The translations under genes were made by a program, and so were the position numbers. This document shows positions 1 through 11,472 of a stretch of 64,000 nt of DNA, piece after piece. The notes under the pieces are model-generated. The model did no database searches and was not told the origin of the DNA. It worked only from the letters and a program-made list of their open reading frames with translations. Where the stretch lies: positions 2,232,001-2,296,000 of the forward strand of contig JANCIK010000013.1 of assembly GCA_028532985.1 (NCBI GenBank), read 5' to 3'. Numbering within the stretch: position 1 is the stretch's first letter; every line of letters starts with the position of its first letter. Source of the stretch: Stropharia rugosoannulata. Its lineage: Eukaryota > Basidiomycota > Agaricomycetes > Agaricales > Strophariaceae.

Positions 1-7
1 TTGGGAC

Positions 8-286
8 ATGGAACACAGGACTTACTCAGGCTGGTTAGCAAAAGACAGCACTTTGATGACCGAACATCTTTTCGGGCACCATCGCTCCAACTGTCATCCC
101 GATTCCTCCAAGCCTTCTTGCAAATCAGTTCATAGCTCCAGCAGTGCAAGCCCGGCTACGCAAACTTGCTGGCAGTTTAACAAAGGCAACTGTACCACCA
201 CACTGTGTCCAAATGGCCGCATTCACAAATGCCAAAAGTGTGATGCTTCTGGTCATGGCACATCCACTTGCACCAAGGCCACTTAA
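8..286 (+). pseudogene. C-terminal piece of DIRS gag-like ORF with zinc knuckle
   Basis: This 92-codon reading frame probably continues upstream of the window. Its C-terminal third carries a Cys/His cluster starting CWQFNKGNC and ending CQKCDASGHGTSTC, a CCCH-plus-knuckle arrangement typical of gag-like ORF1 proteins of basidiomycete DIRS elements, where it is expected to bind element RNA. It ends in TAA at 284-286. The RT ORF resumes in the same frame 27 nt later (ATG at 314), so the two were separated by a single stop, suggesting re-initiation or readthrough in the living element. Confidence 0.6.
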
Positions 287-313
287 GGGTGTGGCAGAGC
301 GGGCCACTCAAAG

Positions 314-1427
314 TTGCCCTCGCTGTCTGTGGCTTGCTCTAGCCCTCCCCCTCATTCCGGTTCCCTTTTGCCCTTGGTACCTAGCTCTACGGACTTTAAT
401 CTACCTCATGCCCTTCAATTCCCACCCTCTGTTTCTCTGCCTCCTCTACGACCTAATACCGACCCCCGATGTAATTATCCTATTCCAAATCTATCTGCAC
501 AATACCAGCCCATTTTATCACCTCTCAAACCTGCTGCATGGGCACATTTCATGGCCGACTATCCAGACAAAGTGTTTGTCTCAACATTGCTGCAAATAAT
601 CAATTACAGTGCCTCCATTGGCTTCTCTGGTGTCTCCTCCTCATGCACTGTCCGCAATCTCAAATCAGCATTTGATTATCCCCAATTTGTCACTGATTCC
701 ATTGCAATGCTTCTTGACAATAACCAGGCGCACAGCCCCTACTCAACGCCGCCTTTTGATCAGCTCCGATGCTCACCTATTGGTGTTGTTGCTCGTAAAC
801 ACAACCTGTCTAAACTCCGCATAATAAATCACCTGTCCTGGCCCCGGGGCACTTCTGTCAATGATGGGATTCCCGACTCGGAGGCCTCCATCGTTTATGA
901 TGGTTTTGAGCGTGCTATTTCTGACCTATTGCGCTCAGGGCCTAGCTCTACTATGGCCAAATTAGATCTCAAGGACGCATTTCGGCACATACCCATCTGC
1001 GCTGCTGATTGGCACCATATGGGGTTCACATGGAATGCACAATTCTATTATTGTGTAGTCCTGATGTTTGGGTTATGCTTTGCACCTTATATTTTTAATA
1101 TGTTTGCAGAAGCCTTGCACTGGATAATCCAATGACATATTCCTGCTCGTCTGCAGCACTATCTCGACAATTTCTTGCTGATGTTTTCCCCGGGTACCAG
1201 CCCAACATCCAGCAGTGCGGCTACAGAGTGGGTCATGGGCCTGGGAGAAGCACTGGGGCTGCGTTTCCAGGACTCGAAAACAGTGTGGCCAACTACATGC
1301 ATCGAGTTTCTTGGCCTGGAGTTAGACTCGGTGGCCATGGAGGCTCGCCTACCAATGGATAAATTAGCCTTCCTCCAAGACTTACTTCTCTCTTGGAAAT
1401 CACGGCATATAACCTCTCTTCGCGAAC
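314..1427 (+). pseudogene. DIRS reverse transcriptase (broken)
   Basis: The reading frame shows DIRS RT blocks: SPIGVVARKHNLSKLRIINH, then AKLDLKDAFRHIPI (catalytic Asp block A), then a VLMFGLCFAPYIFN block. It is interrupted in frame by TGA at 1133-1135 and continues without a shift to about 1427. In the continuation the active-site motif reads YLDN instead of the YxDD expected of reverse transcriptases, so a catalytic Asp is lost. Homology stops abruptly at 1427, where the inverted-repeat insertion begins, and resumes at about 3855. Confidence 0.8.
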
Positions 1428-3845
1428 ATCACGAAAAAGACTTTTGATCGGAGGGCACTTTAGGAAAGTGCGATCAGATCATCAATTGATGGGGCCTTTA
1501 ACTACTTTAGGATGTCATGAGATGCCTTGGCATGTCCTGGCATGCCCTGGCATGCTTTGAATTTCCATGCAACGTGGGGAAATAAAGCCAGCTTGAATGA
1601 CTTTTCCCACCTTCATTGTTGATTTTCAAACATTAAAATTATACACATTATGTAGGTGACATGCCCATTCAAGTACTTCAAATAGTGCGATAATTTGATT
1701 ATGTAAGCCTATCCAATATCGCACTAAGTCGACTAAGTCCTCTAAGTTCACTTGCACTTCACTCTCATGTTCCCCACTCCCCTTCCTCAACTTTTCTTGT
1801 ATGCTTAGGCTCTACTCTACTCAGGCAGTCCTTGGTGGCTGCTACCTTGTTAGATCTGGTCTAAAGCTTGGGTTTATGTCAGGAGGGCAAATGTGGATGG
1901 AATAGGCCCATCCCTATAGAGATTGCTATATATCGTCGGAACGGTTTACCGCATTATAAAACGGTTTTTTGGTCCGTCTTTAGCTCATTTATATGTTTCT
2001 AACGCACCCAAGAACACTCCAAACGAACCAGTATTCGATGCGCAAACTGGTGATCATTTTGGGACCCCTATTGGAACACATCACGATTTTCTTTCTTTTC
2101 TGTTTCTTCCGAGCCCTCTCCGAGCCCTCGGTCGCCCCGGATTCATAATGTGGGAAATTATGCGATTCTAACGAACCCAAGACCGAAGATTTTGGATGTC
2201 TGGAAGGCCAGAACCAGCTATGTCTCTCTCCTTCCCCTGTTTTCCGATGTTTTATCGGTTTTAAAGGTATGTATTGGGTTTATTGCATCGTTCTTTTCAC
2301 ATATGAGCTCCTGAAGATTAGGGGATTCTATCGAGTACTTGAACGTTCGATTCCGACGCCTGGAAGCCGTCCAACTGTGATGTGCTCCTCCTGCCCCTAG
2401 ACTTCCTCTGCTTGAAAGTCCCATAACTCCTGATCCTGTCCACCTTTACTCTCAATTCTTTTTGCACCTTCAAGACCATCTTAGTCCTCTGCAAACCGTC
2501 CCCAAGATCATGCTAATCCATCCTGTACTTGCCAAGTACCATCATATAGGTGTCAAGTGCCCTTAGGACGCATTTTCCCTCATATATCTGTCAATACCCG
2601 GCCAAACAGTATGATTTCTGCATTTCCTGGATCGTCTCATTAATACCTATCGAACAGTACCATTAATTGCGCGATTTGACAAGCTTGAGGGCGATCTCAA
2701 TCTTTGTGTCCTCCTTCCCCAGGATGGGACAATTTAATTCATAGGTGCGCTTCTGGATATCCTGAGTGTCTCAAACTTTGGGAAAACTTACTCAACTACA
2801 TAAGGTACCCTCTCCTGTGACGGATTAATTTTTGGGGCCACCAAGCGTCCTTCATCTCAAGTTGCTAGTCAACTTCGGAGTTTTGGAGTATTTCTTTGAT
2901 TCTGACATAGGTTCGTCTCCAATCTCCTTAATTCTTTCTATGATGAACTCACCTTGATTGTAGCTTTCTAACGTGCCCTTAAACGCTATATATTGTTGCT
3001 TGGAATCCAAAAATCCGCCATGTGCTCCTCCTCCCCCTCCCTCCTCCAGGTAAAGTACTTCATATCTTGGGTTCCTGTTTGTATTTTTGGCTAATTCTTT
3101 TTGGAGTCTTTTACTATAGATATGTATCGACTAATCGACCAGTTTATGGCGTCCGATACGCCCTCAATATCCGATGTCCCTAATGACCATATGCCTACTA
3201 TTGCAGACTTAAATATCATCTCCCTCCTTCAATTTTCAACAAAGGCCTTCGCAACTTGGCATGTTTATTCACCATTTATGTGGGGTTTGAATGCGTTCCT
3301 TACACAAATTTTGAGACTCCTGGATGCCTGTGAGTAGCCATGTCCTCCTCCATCTCCCTGTCTTGGACTAATTTTGCTCTAAGTTGAGAACAACTTCTTC
3401 AATTGCGTCGCAGTTTTTTGGAGCCTCTTCGCGTTAATTCAGGCTTTCTAACAAGCCCCTGAACGTGTTATTCCGTGCAGAATTACCATCTTCATAAGCG
3501 CCCTATCACTGTGTTATATTATATGTATCTACATGAATACTGTATTATCTAGTGTAGTTAGAGTCAATATATAACTTGTTTTTTATAAGAAGTTTGAATA
3601 GTACTTGTTAAATGGCATTATATGTAAACCTCTTTGAATGATACAAGGCCCATCTGGTGGATCCTAGGATGCCATGAGCTGCCCTGGATTGCCTTGGGAA
3701 AGTTGTACCTGGTTGTTTGCAGAGGGACCTTGCCCTGAGTGCACCTAAGGGCCCTGGCTGCTTTGCATGCCCTGGCTGCCTTAGGATCTCTAAGGCAGTG
3801 CCAGGGAGATACAAAGCCCCTGGGGACAAAAGTCATTTTCCTGAT
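1428..3845. mobile_element. 2.4 kb non-autonomous terminal-inverted-repeat element inserted in the DIRS RT-RH gene
   Basis: The left end reads ATCACGAAAAAGACTTTT and the reverse complement of the right end reads ATCAGGAAAATGACTTTT (16 of 18 identical). It is flanked by GAAC (1424-1427) on the left and GAAG (3846-3849) on the right, a possible 4-bp target duplication with one change. Removing it rejoins the RT reading frame with the downstream RNase H part. Subterminal regions carry related CATG/CCTGG-rich direct repeats (about 1505-1560 and 3665-3790). I find no transposase-like ORF inside; the 78-codon ORF at 3101-3337 resembles nothing I know. The superfamily is undetermined. Confidence 0.7.
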
Positions 3846-3854
3846 GAAGTTCAA

Positions 3855-4952
3855 GAACTTGCAGGATATCTCCAGTTTGCATTGCAAGTTATACCATGCT
3901 CTTGCACATTTCCGCGCAGAATTTTCGACTTTATAGGAAAATTCTCGTCCCCTTTCCAGCAGCGCCACATTGCCTCAGGCGTTCGGGCAGACCTCAACTG
4001 GTGGATAGCCTTCAGCAGAGCTTGGAATGGTGTCCGTCTCCTGACACCTTCTTGCCCAACACGAGAAGTCTACACTGACGCCAGCGGCACCAAAGGTCTG
4101 GGTGGCATGTACAACAACCACTGGTTTGCCACGCATACGCCTTGTCGACACCGCACCAGGGATATTCAATTTAAAGAAGCTGCTGTAGTCCTTCAGTCAA
4201 TTCTTCGATGGGGGAATGAGTGGTCTGGTTCACATGTAAAATTCTTCTGTGACAATCAGAACATTGTCTCCTGGCTCTCTACAGGCACCGCGCGATCTGT
4301 ACATGCAATGCCAGTAGTCCGCTTAATATCCATGATGGCACCCTGTCTGAATTTTACTTTCTCTATTGTTTGGATTCCATCTGAAGAGAACCAGTTAGCT
4401 GATGCCGCTTCTCGTTTCCAGTATCAACAATTGTTCACTCTCGCCCCTTATCTGCACTGCCAGTGCTCCAAGACAAAGTCCCAGCTGTCTGGTTTGAAAC
4501 GCACACTCACCTTTCATGACGGGCCGCGTTTTACCTATGGCATGGACTCGCATCCAGCACTCGTAAATCGTACTCTACAGGGCAGCGCTCCTACATCAAC
4601 TTTGTTAGTGTCCGACCCAGCCTTCTTGTCTCGCCAGGACAGTACTTACCAGCCACATCAGTTGGAATCCTCGAGTGGGTCTCCTTTCTTGGGGACAGGT
4701 GCTTGCAGCACAAAACCATTAAGTCCTACCTCTCGAGTGTTCGTTCCTTGCATGTTGACGCAGGACTCTCCTTTGAGGCTTGTGAATCCACTACAGTTCA
4801 GCGGATTATTTGCGGCATCAAACGGTACTATGGGGAGCGCAAGCGCAATCCCAAGCTTCCCATTACCCTCTCCATCTTGCAGCAGCTCGCCGCAGTCTCT
4901 GGTGACCTCTCTCCCCTTGGGGCCCTTAATTTCGACGCTGCCATCAAGTTAG
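3855..4952 (+). pseudogene. DIRS RT thumb/RNase H segment
   Basis: This is the continuation of the RT gene downstream of the insertion, beginning near QELAGYLQFALQVIPC. RNase H landmarks are visible: EVYTDASGTKGLGGMY with the first catalytic Asp, FKEAAVVLQSI with the Glu, FFCDNQNIVSWLS with the second Asp, and ENQLADAASR with the last Asp. All four acidic positions are present, so this domain is better preserved than RT. The frame stays open to 4952 but the last about 430 nt overlap the tyrosine recombinase frame, a common DIRS arrangement. Without the RT half it cannot be functional. Confidence 0.8.
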
Positions 4953-5554
4953 CCTGGGCAGGCTTCCTCTGCACAGGCAAGTTTACAGTGGCGCAAGGTA
5001 AACGATTCAACACCACGGAGAACCTTACGCGCTCTGCTGTGGAATTTGTTCCAAATATCCAATCAGCAACTCATATTAAACTGATGCTGCCAGCCTCAAA
5101 GACCGACCCCTTCCGGAAAGGGGTCACCATTCTTATTTCTCGTGCACCTGAGCATGCCGCTTCAACCTGCACAGTCCGTGCACTCAGCCGCTTGTTTCTA
5201 GAAGACCCTCGTACTCCCAACTCACCTCTATTTCATGACGCCTCAGGCGCTCCATTAGGGCGCAATGCTTTCATTTTGATGCTCAAGTCTCGAATCGCTG
5301 CTATTGGACTTGATAGCTCCAAATACTCCGGTCATAGCTTCCGCCGAGGAGCTGCATCTGCTGCTGCCACGGCAGGATACTCTGATTACGAGATCCAGCT
5401 GTTGGGACAGTGGCGCAGCAATGCCTTCAAACTCTACCTTGATGTGCCGGCTGATCATCTTCTTCACTTGTCATCTCGCATGCATGTGGCCCTCGCTCCG
5501 TCTGCTCCAGTTCCCGCCACTCCGTCACTCCCTTCCGCGCTGGGTTTGGCTTGA
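4523..5554 (+). pseudogene. DIRS tyrosine recombinase
   Basis: Tyrosine recombinase/integrase-like ORF in the frame following RNase H. There is no clear ATG; the open frame with family-like sequence (for example STRKSYSTGQRSYINF) begins near 4523. The C-terminal catalytic domain has the box II pattern GHSFRRG (His and Arg), the downstream LLGQW block and a candidate nucleophile Tyr in KLYLDV. The first catalytic Arg, normally in an FLRxGE-type motif, reads FLCTGKF here, so the Arg is replaced by Cys. The enzyme would have inserted the circular cDNA of the element; the Arg loss suggests it is inactive. The stop is at 5552-5554. Confidence 0.8.
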
Positions 5555-7598
5555 GCTCAGCCTCTTCCGTGCAGTTCACCCCCATCAGAAGTCGTCTCGC
5601 GAGAGAGCTTGGGCGACGAAAATCCATCAGTTTTCTGCCCAAACCCACGAGACTCTTGTCTCACCTAAAGCGTGACTCGACGAATCAGGTTCAAGCTCCC
5701 CCATGATCGTCTTGATGATCTTCTTGTTGGCATAGAGCATGGCATAGATGCAGTGCTGTGCACTAGTAGTTGGGCATCGAAGCCTGAAGGTTGCTACAGT
5801 TAACCATGAGGGGCCTTTACCTAAGGTCCAAATCTATGACAAATATATACCTTATAGTATAATCTACATGTGAGCCAAAAAACTAGAACATAGGTGCAGT
5901 ATTCAATACAGGATAGCAGGTGCACTTTGGGTGCACTCAAGGTGTATCGAAAATGGCGGAGATTGATTGAGATCATGCAGAGTTTGAAATCATTGCCCAA
6001 ATACGTTGCCCTCAAGTCGTACTTGACTCAAACTTGACTCGGAGTTGTGCTCTCTATCCATGTAATTGCACATGGTTAGATCCGTCAAAAATCTGCAAAT
6101 AAAAAGGAAAGTGCAGGTACAAATGTATGCCATAGTCCATATACAGTTGTACACACAAAGTCTTTGTACCACGGTCCACAGGAGGAATAAGACTTGTGTA
6201 TCTCTTGTACCATTGAGGAGACCTGACTAAACTTGGTCTTATCTGGACACTGCATTGACAAACTGCTAGTGCCACATCAGGAAGTTGTCCGTTTAGTTTT
6301 TTGCCGTTTCTCAACCCCAAAAACAGAATAAAACCCAATAAAACAACCAAAACAGGACACATGAACACCTATGTTCCTTTATACGGAAACCAAGGAATGA
6401 TTATATAACCTTTTCTATAGAAACTTCTTGTGCTTCTATTGTACTTCTTGAGTTTAATGCTTATCCGGAAACAGAAATACCGACCAAAACAGGAAACTAA
6501 ATGGACAACTTACTGATGCACTCCACTGATGTACTGTGATTTAGCCTATTATTAATAGCTTGCATATCTAATCAGACTGTACAGAATTACTAATCAGAAT
6601 AAGCATGGTACTAATCATAAGTATATCGCCTGATCATGGGAAATTTTTGGCCTGTTCAGGCAATTCTCTGATCAGGGGTCTGGGAAGTTTCCAACATGTC
6701 TTATAATGTCAGAGAATTACAATAAATAAAAGCCTAGTTTTAATAAAAGCATATATTGTTTAGATTGTTGCTACTGCTCTGAACTTTGCTGTATGCTGGC
6801 TGCTACTGGATGAAGTTGAGATAAAGGATTATTGACACTTATCAAATATCTCCAGTAGTATTATTATATGTACATAGACTATTGATGAACTGTGTATGTT
6901 TTATAAACATTAGTATAAAATTATTATGCAGTGGCCAGCCTGACTATAAATGTCATTAAGTGTAAATGAGCGAGCAGCAAAGCTCTTTTTTTGTTTTTTG
7001 TTTGTTTGCAGATTATGGCCTTTAAAAGCAAGTATACATAAATATAGATTTAATCTAGTATGTATAGTAATTTTTCACCGAAATACACACTATATTTTGG
7101 AAGAGCAGAGGTGGACCGACTGCCAGTGCAGACATGGGAGTAAGCCAAGTGTCCGTGCACACTTAGATGGCTTGCCATCAGTTAGACCGGCAAACACCGA
7201 TCTGCTTAGCCAAACCACTTAGACGGCCATCTAAGTGCTACCAAACAGGCCCTAAGCTTCAGAAGCACAGCATCTTGGATTGAAATGGTAATTATCAGGC
7301 TTGATTCCTTCTTAGGTTTCCAGAAGAACATACATACATTTCCAGATATATCAGTTTGCTGGTTTTTTGCAGTTTGATTGCTGTTTCCAGAGTGAGAAAC
7401 CACAAAAAACTAAATGGTAAGAATGCTGATTAGTAATTTTATGAGAAGTCACCCACTGGGCTAGAGGCTTTTCAAACTTTAGTCATGGCGGTAAGGCCCG
7501 GTACATTATCCGAGTCTAGCACACTGATGATACTCACAACTTGCCTTGCTTCCAGATGCAAAAAATGACCAACAAAATGTAAGTAGTGGACAAGTCTA
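5555..7598. other. Gene-free AT-rich interval
   Basis: About 2.0 kb between the DIRS remnant and RRP9. All ORFs are short and unconserved in look; I see no splice-compatible gene. The only structure I can support is the hairpin-like transposon end at 7160-7255. The 3' terminal repeat of the DIRS element may lie in the first few hundred bases but I cannot identify it. Confidence 0.6.
7160..7255. repeat. Inverted repeat followed by DNA-transposon-like terminus
   Basis: CACTTAGATGGC at 7160-7171 is perfectly inverted as GCCATCTAAGTG at 7226-7237 (54-nt spacer). It is followed directly by CTACCAAACAGGCCC, whose reverse complement GGGCCTGTTTGGTAG is a terminal-repeat type seen in hAT and Harbinger-like elements. 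I could not find the matching far end, so this may be a solo end of an old MITE. Confidence 0.45.
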
Positions 7599-9807
7599 TT
7601 AATGGCCCTGCGTAGCAGACTTTGTCTGCGTGGTAAAGAGGGCAACCACAGAACCATTACACGCTCCGTCTCCTTTAATACTCAGCCACCTGCCCAGCCT
7701 GTGCTCCTGCCCGACCCCCGCTACAATTATGAAGGGACTTGCCGTGAGATTTGCATCTTTACTCCTTTTCCCTAATACGGGTTCCTCTTCGCTACCCTGC
7801 TCAGCCGCAGCGGTGCCTGTGCTTGTTGCCGCACTTCCGGGAGCAGGAGCCCATGCAACATCCTCCTTGAAGCGTTGGGGTACAGGTAACACCTGAAGCG
7901 AGTTCACCACGCCTGGCACAGACACAGTCCCCACAAGTGCAAACGATTTGAGCTTAGCATCGAGCTTCCATATCCGCACATCGCCCTCCCACGAACCTAT
8001 GAAATTGAGACCATTATTATGGAACGAAGGAAGGACGGAAAACAGAGGTCTACGTACCGGAGACAAAGATGTCCGAGTATCTTAGACTAGCGAGGGATGT
8101 GATCCAGCGAGGTGTTCGTATTACGCCTTCAGACTCTGATTTTGCTTCGTTAAGCCCATGCGCGAGGGCCTGTGTAAATATCGGCTTTTTCTTCGTCGTC
8201 GTCCAGAGGCATATTGAACTATAGGGGCAGGATTATAAACAACGTATCAAGGAAAAAGAAAATCTTAGCACGTACCCGCTGTCGCCACCACTAACGAACA
8301 ATGTCTCATCGATCATAGCAACTGATTCAATACTTCCCTCGATATATCTCCCCTCCTCCCTCCCCTTCCCTTTTGTCTTTTTCCTGTCTCCTTCTCGGTC
8401 TTCATCATCTCCCCCTTCCTCGTCATCCCCGCGTAGACCACCTTCTAACACTTCCCGCACGCGACTTCTTCCTCCACCTCGGAATACTAGCTGCGTTTCG
8501 TCCACAATCTTCCAGAATCTAACAGTCTTATCCCGCCCACCAACACTGACGCACGTCTCTCCCCTTAGTGCATCAAGAGCAAGTACATGATCCTGGTGTC
8601 CGAAGAGTGTCTCGACGTAGCCCATCACAGACGATGAAAGATCATAGACCTTCAGTGTGCGGTCAAGCGAGGCGGTATATAGCTGCTGGGTTCCTTTACG
8701 GAAAGCTAGACCCTTTAAATATCGATCAAACAAATATCATGAGCATAAGATCAAAGTAGAGGAATAGAAGGACGCACCGAAATCGCGTCTTTATGTCCCA
8801 GATGGCCTCCGAATGAGCGCATCCATTCTCCAGTCGCGACGTCCCACACACATACGCGGCGGTCTCGCCCTGCGCTGGCGAGCAGGCTGCCGTCTCCGCT
8901 CATCGCGAGCGCCAGAACCTCGTCTGTGTGTCCGTGTACGCGCTCGTCGCCTGCCTTATTTTTTCCTTTGCCTTTACTCTTGCTTCCGGGATTGCTCTTG
9001 GAAAGAGCATCAGGTCCTGTATCCGCGTCTGCTGGTGGCCGTGTCTTAAAAAATGTGCGTTTCTTCTTCCCTGTGAGCAAGTCCCACTGCACAATGTGGC
9101 CCTCCTTGCCAGCAGTAAATAGGTGTGTAGCGGATTCGGACACAACGGCGCTTGTGACAGAGAAGCGATGGCCCCGTGTATGTAGCACGGCCGCAGGAGG
9201 ACGGCTGAAATCAAACTGTAAACGTCCAGACAACACAACGATTAGTAAAAGGGTTTGTAAACTAGTCACAGAAAACAGAATGTGTGCTCACCTGGTCCGC
9301 GACAAATAGATGTACCTTGCCCGAGTGTTCAAGCACGTCCTGCTTCAACCGCGCAGCGATCAATTCCTTGTCTATCTCCTTAGCGTCGAACTCGCCATCC
9401 GCTATTGGCAAAGAAGAGCAAAAGAAACGACATAGAAGTGTCAACAATCCCGCACACAAGTCATAGGAACAGTGAGACTTACCCAGCCCTTCCTTGACGC
9501 TCTCCAGGTACATCCTCGCTAGTCGTAGCCTCTTCTCCGCCGGTGTCTCTTCTTCATCCTCCTCCCCGCTCCCAACATCAACCTCCTCCGCACGCAGATC
9601 CATATCGTCTACACCACCTTCCTCATCCGTCTCATCGCTGAGTTCCTCGTCACGGCGCTTCTTTTTTCCATTCACCGACGCCTTGCCTGTTCCAGTCCGA
9701 GCAGCGTCCTTCGTAGCCCCGCGCGCCGGCCTCTTAGAGGACCCAGACGCCGAATCTGTGCGTTTTCGTTTTCTTTGTTTCGGAGCGGCAAAGAATGAAT
9801 CTGGCAT
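7599..9807 (-). CDS. RRP9: U3 snoRNP-specific WD40 protein Rrp9 (U3-55K)
   Basis: Six exons on the minus strand: 9807-9483, 9401-9292, 9215-8778, 8712-8276, 8218-8058, 7996-7599 (1869 nt, 622 aa). The N-terminus is basic/acidic (MPDSFFAAPKQRKRKR...) and is followed by the family signature ETPAEKRLRLARMYLESVKE. Then comes a WD40 propeller with blades such as HIVQWDLLTGK, RRVCVWDVATGEW, DRTLKVYDL, DKTVRFWKI, CLWTTTKK and DVRIWKLDAK. Rrp9 binds the U3 box B/C motif in the small-subunit processome and acts in the nucleolus in 18S pre-rRNA cleavage. All introns have GT..AG borders and keep frame. Low-complexity acidic and Lys-rich inserts (about aa 355-385) sit in propeller loops. No sign of damage. 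Confidence 0.93.
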
Positions 9808-11472
9808 CGAAATATATAGTAAATAGTAGGAGAGTGCGTGCGTGAATGTATCGTTTTAGTATCAGTAATAGCCAGAGGCTCCGTCGGGGTAGACGGGCGC
9901 TATCATTGCAAGAGTGAACAATTTTTTGGAAAATGTGTTTGGTCAAGCTTGGTCTAAGGTGACGACTCCGGCCCGGTATTGATCCCCAGCCACGCTACTA
10001 TTTCTCATTCAGCGTGGCTGCCTAGTATTTGTCGGCGATTTCTGTCTGGGACACTGTTCGACAGGAATCTAATATATCCTTCAAGCTCCAATGATACTTG
10101 CCAGGGGGCAGATTCAATATTTTGGCGAGCCTTTCCCTCGAAGCCCCCCTTAGTGGGTTTTTGTCGTAAATCTACACGTCAATTTGTCGGCGACAATCGA
10201 CAAAACACGTCCCTCGTGCAAACGTCATGCCTCAATGACACTTCGAAATCGTACCACGACCGTTATTGACATCTTCCCACTGTGCTATAATACTGAATAG
10301 TTTGGTTCTTGACTCTGGTGGTGAAATATTCGCAGTGTCTGTGAAGCGGCGCATTGTATATCGACTTTCCGTTCGACGCTAGTCTGTACAGACCAAGTCT
10401 ATTCAAATGTCAGTCGACATGCTATAACTGGAGGCCCGTCATGCACATGTAGATCCCCTTATGACAACGCACTGTTGTATACTTTTCGTCTATACTTGAG
10501 TCCTTGCCATCAACTAGACTTCATTTTGAGAAAGTGGAGCATCCCGTCGTTGCAGATTTGAATGTGAGCAGCTGTATACGAAACGTCACAAACCGTCCAA
10601 CCGAGCAAGTAAAGCACGGTAAGGTAGTAGTTAATAAAACCGGGCTATGTAAAACCAGATGAGACGACTTGCTATAGTCGCTTTTCAACCAGAAAAGTAT
10701 GTGCGAAGGATCGCAGGCGTTTCAATGGATGAACTTGAGCTTCGGGAGGAGTAATTCTGGAATTTCCCGGACGTCTTTTGATTGGATACAAAAGAGGCAG
10801 ACGTGTTCTTCTCTCCTTGCCATCTTTTTTCCCTCATCTTCTTCGTGCTCTTTTCATCCTGGAGAGGCGTACAATGGCATATGCTTCAAGATTATTCCCT
10901 CTCCGACAACGGTACGACCTCGGCTTCCGCTGCATCGACTGATGCCATAATTAATACCTGCAGGCATTGTGTCCTCGTGTTGCGGCGTTAATGTCCAGAC
11001 TGCTGTATTAAAAGAGCAAGGAAGCCTAGCAGAGATCGTAGTGGTTTGGCTAAAAGGGACATTGATCTCCTCTGGTCATCACCCCAACGCACAACGTTAA
11101 TGTCACGTAAGCATGGATTCTTGGCTGAAACTTGGCAGGTCGTACTCAGAAAAGCAATGTTTGAAGCAGTCATAGCTTAACAGCATACACCTACGATCGA
11201 GTTTAATTCAATGGATGATTCACGGACATCATGGCATGCTAACGGGATGAGCGGTATTTGCAGCAAGCCTACTGAGCTTCGACTTCGAGACTACCTAATA
11301 ACATTTGCCGTAAAAAGGTCCGAGAAAGTCCGAATGCGGGGAAGTCGCTGTGACACGGGATTAATTTTTGTTCTGCACTTCCACTTCCTCAAAAGCCGTC
11401 TTTGCACGACTCAGCCTAGCCCATTCTTCAAGACGGGACGCCGGCGTCCACAAATAGACGCCCTTTGCACAC
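9808..11472. other. Intergenic region between divergent RRP9 and alanine aminotransferase
   Basis: About 1.7 kb that must hold both promoters. A short 9-bp hairpin (AGCCACGCT/AGCGTGGCT, about 9989-10020) is visible. Small ORFs near 9979-10269 and 10699-10991 show no recognisable protein or splice continuation. Nothing else supported. Confidence 0.6.

Larger units (their letters stand above)
1..5554 (+). mobile_element. Degenerate DIRS-type (tyrosine recombinase) retrotransposon, 5' end cut by the window
   Basis: In order the element shows a Cys/His knuckle at the end of a gag-like ORF, a DIRS-type reverse transcriptase, RNase H, and a tyrosine recombinase overlapping the RNase H reading frame. 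RT plus YR in place of a DDE integrase is diagnostic of the DIRS/Ngaro group, known in basidiomycetes. The element is dead: RT has an in-frame stop and an altered catalytic box, the recombinase has lost its first Arg, and a 2.4 kb inverted-repeat insertion splits RT from RNase H. DIRS elements end in split repeats rather than LTRs. I could not locate the 3' terminus, so 5554 is only the end of the recombinase ORF. Confidence 0.85.

Noticed and set aside
3101..3337. 78-codon ORF inside the TIR insertion
   Set aside because: No similarity to a transposase or other protein and no in-frame extension; too short to support.
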